Shown here: positions 31,844-35,740 of the stretch, piece after piece | How positions within the stretch are numbered: position 1 is the first letter of the stretch | Layout of the letters: each line of letters starts with the position of its first letter | Source: an uncultured Bacteroidota bacterium | GTDB lineage: Bacteria; Bacteroidota; Bacteroidia; AKYH767-A; JABDAW01 | Assembly (NCBI GenBank): GCA_903844645.1 | Contig: CAIMUP010000122.1 | Location: forward strand, 1 to 35,740 | Direction of reading: 5' to 3' | DNA length: 35,740 nt | The notes under the pieces: model-generated | What the model was told of the DNA's origin: nothing | The model's database searches: none | The model's input: the letters and a program-made list of their open reading frames with translations, nothing else | Program-made: the position numbers and the translations under genes

Positions 31844-33148
31844 TTACCTTGTCAGCACTTCGATGATTGCTGTAGCTTTCAGGAGGCATTCGTCGTACTC
31901 TTTTTCAGGGATGGAATCGAAGGTGATCGCGCTGCCGACCATGAAGGAAAGGTACTTCGTGCCGGCATTGTAGAGGATGCTTCGGATCACGACGTTGAAG
32001 TCGAAATCGGCATCTGGGGTGATGTATCCTACGGTGCCGGAATACAATCCGCGTTTGGTTTTTTCGTAGTCTTCGATGAGTTGCATGGCACGGATTTTAG
32101 GTGCACCAGTCATCGAACCCATCGGGAAGGTGGTCTTGATTATTTCGATTAGTTGGTCGGGATTTGTAATCCCGTCCTCCACTTCAGATGTTACGGTTGA
32201 AATCATTTGATGTACTTGCCGGAAGGGGTAGATTCCGAAGAGTTCTTCGACCTTTACAGTGCCCCGCTTTGCCGTTCTCGAAAGGTCGTTGCGGACTAAG
32301 TCCACGATCATCACATTCTCGGCTCGTTCTTTCGCATCGAGGAATAATGTTTGCTTTAATTCTTCGTCATGCAGAGGGTCTTGCAAGTCGCGCCGAATAG
32401 TACCTTTGATAGGTTGGGAGATGAGTTTGTTTCCTTTCTTCATCAAAAATCGTTCGGGGCTGGCACAGATTAAATAATGGTCATCCGCCCGATAAAAGCA
32501 TGAGAACGGCGTAGGGGAAGCTGCGTTTAATTTAGCATACAATTGCTGCGGATTGCAGACGACATTTTCGGCATAGAATTCCATGCAGTAATTCATTTCA
32601 TAAATATCACCCAGCGCGATATGTTGCTTGATTTGTTTGATCGTCGCGAGGTATTCCTCCCTCGAAACACGTTGCTGAATGGCGGGTTTAAGCGTTTCTG
32701 TGGGAGGAATAATTTGTGTATTTATTTCGTGGAATAGTTGATTAATCGTTTCGTCGCTACTTTCTTTTTGATGATGAATAATAAGCTGCTCGCCCTTTAT
32801 TTCAAATAACAGATCGGGATGAAAGAAATGCAACAAAGGCATCTCGATGTTATCATTGTTGTTGGAGGAAAGGTGTTCGATTTCGTTCTTCAAATCGTAA
32901 GTCATAAACCCAAATGCCCAATCGTTATTAAGTATGCCTTTAAGAACATCAAATGCTCCACTCTCCCCTTGGAGAGGGGCTGGGGGTGAGGCTGAAACAG
33001 CCATCAGGCAATCATAATTCTTGTAAACATTGCCTTCGTAATATCCATTACTATCAAGATAACAAATGCAGGGATAGTTCATTGCCCATTGCAGCATTCG
33101 TTGCTTGAATTCGTGGACATTGGTATGGGGATAAATAGAAATTTTCAT
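31844..33148 (-). CDS. pabB: Aminodeoxychorismate synthase component I
   Basis: PabB converts chorismate with ammonia to 4-amino-4-deoxychorismate for folate synthesis. The 434-residue protein carries the chorismate-binding domain. SQPIKGTIRRD (~residue 243) has the Lys that distinguishes PabB from anthranilate synthase. Then come AENVMIVDLVRNDLSRTA, HQMISTVTSEV, FPMGSMTGAPKIRAMQLI and GLYSGTVGYI. Two segments look like in-frame insertions of palindromic repeats: SASPPAPLQGESGA (~52-65) and DGITNPDQ (~324-331). Both fall where the family is variable, and neither interrupts a motif. It is convergent with the 31029 gene (3-bp gap) and divergent from recG. Confidence 0.92.
   Translation of the reverse strand: MKISIYPHTNVHEFKQRMLQWAMNYPCICYLDSNGYYEGNVYKNYDCLMAVSASPPAPLQGESGAFDVLKGILNNDWAFGFMTYDLKNEIEHLSSNNNDNIEMPLLHFFHPDLLFEIKGEQLIIHHQKESSDETINQLFHEINTQIIPPTETLKPAIQQRVSREEYLATIKQIKQHIALGDIYEMNYCMEFYAENVVCNPQQLYAKLNAASPTPFSCFYRADDHYLICASPERFLMKKGNKLISQPIKGTIRRDLQDPLHDEELKQTLFLDAKERAENVMIVDLVRNDLSRTAKRGTVKVEELFGIYPFRQVHQMISTVTSEVEDGITNPDQLIEIIKTTFPMGSMTGAPKIRAMQLIEDYEKTKRGLYSGTVGYITPDADFDFNVVIRSILYNAGTKYLSFMVGSAITFDSIPEKEYDECLLKATAIIEVLTR
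32155..32178. repeat. Palindromic element inside pabB (copy 1 of the recG type)
   Basis: The sequence centres on cgggatttgtaatcccg, a 7-bp inverted repeat with a 3-base loop. On the coding strand 22 bases are identical to recG 33651-33672, and both are read in the same frame as DGITNPDQ. Confidence 0.85.
32959..32990. repeat. Palindromic GC-rich element inside pabB
   Basis: ctctccccttggagag is an inverted repeat followed by gggctgggggtgag. It is far more G/C-rich than the surrounding gene and encodes SPPAPLQGE. I recall similar tracts as interspersed repeats in Bacteroidota genomes. Confidence 0.65.
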
Positions 33149-33153
33149 GGCTT

Positions 33154-33161
33154 CAAAACTA
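33154..33161 (-). promoter_or_regulatory. Promoter -7 box of pabB
   Basis: The minus strand reads TAGTTTTG followed by AAGCC and then the ATG, only 5 bases downstream. The transcript would be leaderless or nearly so. Confidence 0.4.
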
Positions 33162-33203
33162 AATTAAATCTCGGTAACGGATTTATTTTGCAAACAAATA
33201 ATC

Positions 33204-33211
33204 TACTTTTG
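33204..33211 (+). promoter_or_regulatory. Promoter -7 box of recG
   Basis: TACTTTTG followed by CATCC, 21 bases before the start; a TTTTG lies 14 bases upstream of the box. Confidence 0.6.
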
Positions 33212-33232
33212 CATCCATAGAAATAAGAACTG

Positions 33233-35359
33233 ATGGCACACGATTTTTTTGATACTCCTATAGAATTCCTCAAGGGCGTAGGTCCGAAGAAGGCGGAAAC
33301 ACTGCAAAAGGAGCTGAACATTTTCACTTATGGCGGCTTCATTCGGCATTATCCTTTTCGGTATGTGGACCGTTCCAAGTTTTATAAAGCCAATGAGATT
33401 ACCGAAGATATTCCTTATGTCCAGGTGCGGGGAATTATTGGTAATGTGCAAGTCCTTGGCGAGAAAAGAGCACAAAGATTGACGGCTTTATTCAAGGATT
33501 CGACGGGAACTATTGAATTGGTTTGGTTTAAAGGAACGAAGTGGGTACGCGATTCTATCAAGCCCGGAACGGAATATATTATCTTCGGCAAACCCAATCT
33601 TTTTAATGGCAAGATAAACATTGTGCATCCCGAAATAGAGCCTGTTATTAAGGACGGGATTACAAATCCCGATCAGCAATTGGGAAATCTCTCCACATTA
33701 TTTCCGGTTTACAATACTTCTGAAAGAATGAAGGCTGGTTTTCTTGATAGTAAAACCATCGCGAAGTTGCAAAAGACTTTAATAAGCATTATGCCGCCCA
33801 TTATTCCTGAAGTTCTGCCTGAAAATATTGTTCAGGATTTGAAATTAATGAGTGGCTTGGAGGCTTTGATTAACATTCACAACCCCACTTCTGACAAGGC
33901 TTTGAAGAATGCCGAATTCCGCCTCAAGTTTGAAGAATTATTCTTCTTGCAAATGGAATTATTAAAAATAAAAGTCAATAGAAAGGAACAAAATAAAGGA
34001 CAAATATTCGCTAAAATCGGCGATTTCTTCAATAACTTTTATACCACGAAACTTCCCTTTGAATTAACCAATGCGCAGAAGAAGGTTCTCAAGGAAATTC
34101 GCGTGGATATGGGTTCCGGCAAGCAGATGAACCGCTTGTTGCAAGGCGATGTCGGCAGTGGCAAGACATTGGTGGCGTTGATGAGCATGTTGATTGCCTT
34201 GGATAACGGTTATCAGGCTTGCATGATGGCTCCTACCGAACTTTTAGTTACGCAACATTTCAATACCATTAGTAAGATGCTTGAGGGCTTGGGTATTAAG
34301 ATCGAAATCCTTACCGGTTCCAGCAAAACAAAGAAGCGCAGGGCTATTTTAGAACAACTTCTTTCCGGAGAAATACATATTGTGGTCGGGACTCATGCCC
34401 TTATCGAAGAGAGTGTACAGTTCAAGAACCTCGGCTTGGTGGTTATTGACGAGCAGCATCGTTTTGGGGTGGAGCAACGTAGTAAATTGTGGAATAAAAG
34501 CGCTATTTTCCCGCATGTTTTGGTGATGACGGCAACGCCTATTCCGCGTACTTTGGCGATGACTGTTTATGGTGATTTGGATACTTCTATTATTGATGAA
34601 TTACCTCCTGGTCGGACGCCCGTTACCACCGTACATCGCTTTGATAGCAACCGTTTGCGTGTCTTCGGCTTTATGAAGGAGCAGATTCTGTTAGGTCGGC
34701 AAATATATATCGTATATCCTTTGATAGATGAGTCTGAAACGCTCGATTATAAAGATTTGATGGACGGTTTCGAGAGTATTTCCCGTGCTTTTCCGATGCC
34801 AGAATTCCAAGTCAGCATTGTTCATGGCAGAATGAAAGCCGATGTCCGCGATTATGAGATGCAACGCTTCGTAAAAGGCGAAACGCACATCATGGTTGCG
34901 ACTACGGTCATCGAAGTGGGTGTAGATATTCCGAATGCGAGCGTGATGGTGATAGAAAGTGCGGAGCGTTTCGGGCTTTCACAACTGCATCAGCTACGGG
35001 GAAGGGTAGGGCGCGGTGCGAAACAAAGTTATTGCATATTAATGTCATCGTTCAAGCTCTCGAGTGATGCCAAAACCCGCATAGAAACCATGGTTCGGAC
35101 GACGGATGGTTTTGAAATTGCGGAGATAGATATGCAACTGCGCGGTCCGGGAGACATTGCCGGCACGGCACAAAGTGGTATTCTCAATCTTCGTTTGGCG
35201 GACATCGGGAAGGATGCTGAAATACTGAAATTAGCAAGGGTTACTGCCATCAAAATATTAGAAGAAGACCCGCATCTGCAGGCTCCTATTAATAAATGTT
35301 TGCTTGATATTTATAATGCCAGGAAAAGAGTCAAGACGAATTGGAGCCGGGTTTCTTAA
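33233..35359 (+). CDS. recG: ATP-dependent DNA helicase RecG
   Basis: RecG reverses stalled forks and branch-migrates junctions. The 708 residues follow the family order. The N-terminal wedge/OB domain starts at FLKGVGPKKAETLQKELNI and contains YVQVRGIIGNVQV. The helicase core has Walker A GDVGSGKT (~305), the DEQH box IDEQHRFGVEQR (~405), motif III MTATPIPRTLAMT, VGVDIPNASVMVIESAERFG and QLRGRVGRG. The C-terminal TRG region includes DMQLRGPGDIAGTAQSG. Residues ~140-148 (KDGITNPDQ) are encoded by a palindromic repeat also found in pabB and look like an in-frame insertion between wedge elements. Confidence 0.96.
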   Translation: MAHDFFDTPIEFLKGVGPKKAETLQKELNIFTYGGFIRHYPFRYVDRSKFYKANEITEDIPYVQVRGIIGNVQVLGEKRAQRLTALFKDSTGTIELVWFKGTKWVRDSIKPGTEYIIFGKPNLFNGKINIVHPEIEPVIKDGITNPDQQLGNLSTLFPVYNTSERMKAGFLDSKTIAKLQKTLISIMPPIIPEVLPENIVQDLKLMSGLEALINIHNPTSDKALKNAEFRLKFEELFFLQMELLKIKVNRKEQNKGQIFAKIGDFFNNFYTTKLPFELTNAQKKVLKEIRVDMGSGKQMNRLLQGDVGSGKTLVALMSMLIALDNGYQACMMAPTELLVTQHFNTISKMLEGLGIKIEILTGSSKTKKRRAILEQLLSGEIHIVVGTHALIEESVQFKNLGLVVIDEQHRFGVEQRSKLWNKSAIFPHVLVMTATPIPRTLAMTVYGDLDTSIIDELPPGRTPVTTVHRFDSNRLRVFGFMKEQILLGRQIYIVYPLIDESETLDYKDLMDGFESISRAFPMPEFQVSIVHGRMKADVRDYEMQRFVKGETHIMVATTVIEVGVDIPNASVMVIESAERFGLSQLHQLRGRVGRGAKQSYCILMSSFKLSSDAKTRIETMVRTTDGFEIAEIDMQLRGPGDIAGTAQSGILNLRLADIGKDAEILKLARVTAIKILEEDPHLQAPINKCLLDIYNARKRVKTNWSRVS
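33651..33676. repeat. Palindromic element inside recG (copy 2)
   Basis: cgggattacaaatcccg (7-bp arms, 3-base loop) lies within a tract identical over 22 bases to the coding strand of pabB 32155-32178. Confidence 0.85.
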
Positions 35360-35455
35360 ACAAACTATTTTATTAAAATACTTAATCCCTCTCGCCGATT
35401 CCGTATCATTACATCCTTAAATAAATCCCTTTTTTTATTAAATACCCGAACAATT

Positions 35456-35677
35456 ATGAATGAAAAAACAAAGGACAAGAACGGCTTCATGGAGGATGAA
35501 GTGAGGATTATCAAAATCTCTATTAAAGGATTGAGCCGGAAGGATATGGCTGACAAACTCGGGATGAAATTTGAAACTTTGAAAGCGCATCTGACCGACA
35601 TTTTTTTCCGGCTCGGCATTCATTCCATATTTCAGTTGGCTTTGTATGCCGTAAAAATGGGCTATGCCGTTATGTAA
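35456..35677 (+). CDS. Stand-alone LuxR-type HTH protein
   Basis: The 73-residue protein is essentially one GerE/LuxR helix-turn-helix. EDEVRIIKISIKGLSRKDMADKL is followed by the recognition helix FETLKAHLTDIFFRLGI and the closing ALYAVKMGYAVM. The usual pattern is GLS..EIA..L......TVK.H...I..KLG; ETLKAH stands for TVKTH. It has no receiver or sensor domain. Such single-domain members could regulate DNA directly, partner with a response regulator, or be a remnant of one. It lies 96 bp after recG with no obvious promoter box. Confidence 0.78.
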   Translation: MNEKTKDKNGFMEDEVRIIKISIKGLSRKDMADKLGMKFETLKAHLTDIFFRLGIHSIFQLALYAVKMGYAVM

Positions 35678-35740
35678 TTCCGTTTTAAAATTTTCTTCAA
35701 ATAAATTTTATTTTTCAAAAGCACCTTTTAGGGTGGATCA
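35678..35740. other. Right edge, non-coding as far as visible
   Basis: These 63 A/T-rich bases show no start of a gene or a terminator. Confidence 0.4.

Overview
The window is a stretch of chromosome from a member of the Bacteroidota, probably near Chitinophagales/Sphingobacteriales. Three things point there. Several secreted proteins end in type IX secretion (T9SS, Por) sorting domains. Most promoters have the Bacteroidota -7 box TAnnTTTG/TAnnTTCG and few genes have a Shine-Dalgarno. The gene content is typical: SprB-like repeats, OMPP1/FadL, DUF433/DUF5615, WG repeats, archaeal-type ProS. No phage, insertion sequence, CRISPR array or rRNA is visible. Housekeeping genes are interspersed with fast-evolving envelope genes.

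Layout. 1-774: leftmost terminator, a hairpin element and an array of large perfect palindromes. 775-4364 (+): T9SS/SprB-like surface protein, dprA, kbl. 4519-4716: orphan T9SS tail fragment. 4764-7100 (-): beta-helix T9SS protein behind a DUF433/DUF5615 toxin-antitoxin pair. 7587-8447 (-): uncharacterised exported protein. 8610-11274 (-): PepSY-like protein, TolC-like channel and membrane-fusion adaptor with no pump gene. 11567-14445 (-): lipoprotein, outer-membrane barrel, T9SS protein. 14870-15544 (+): uncharacterised protein. 15667-18784 (-): Tyr/Gly-rich protein and FadL-like channel. 18938-23966 (+): proS, lipoprotein, WG-repeat protein, pdhB. 24684-24759 (-): tRNA-Thr(CGU). 24867-29825 (+): M28 peptidase, gpsA, DUF47/PhoU-like regulator and Pit phosphate transporter. 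29908-30600 (-): third uncharacterised family member. 31029-31840 (+): SprB-repeat protein whose sorting tail is frameshifted at a heptanucleotide repeat. 31844-33148 (-): pabB. 33233-35677 (+): recG and a small LuxR-type HTH protein.

The most unusual property is the intergenic DNA. Eight gaps carry tandem arrays with a period of exactly 21 bp, yet each array has its own unit sequence; a further gap carries palindromes spaced about 42 bp. One array is bounded by a perfect 49-bp inverted repeat. I know of no described function for this pattern.

Three other points stand out. A (CTCAACT)4 tract lies where a 7-bp change would switch a T9SS sorting domain in or out of frame. The same palindromic 21-22-bp element sits in-frame inside both pabB and recG. 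Three proteins (7587-8447, 14870-15544, 29908-30600) look like diverged copies of one uncharacterised family, each next to a 21-bp array.
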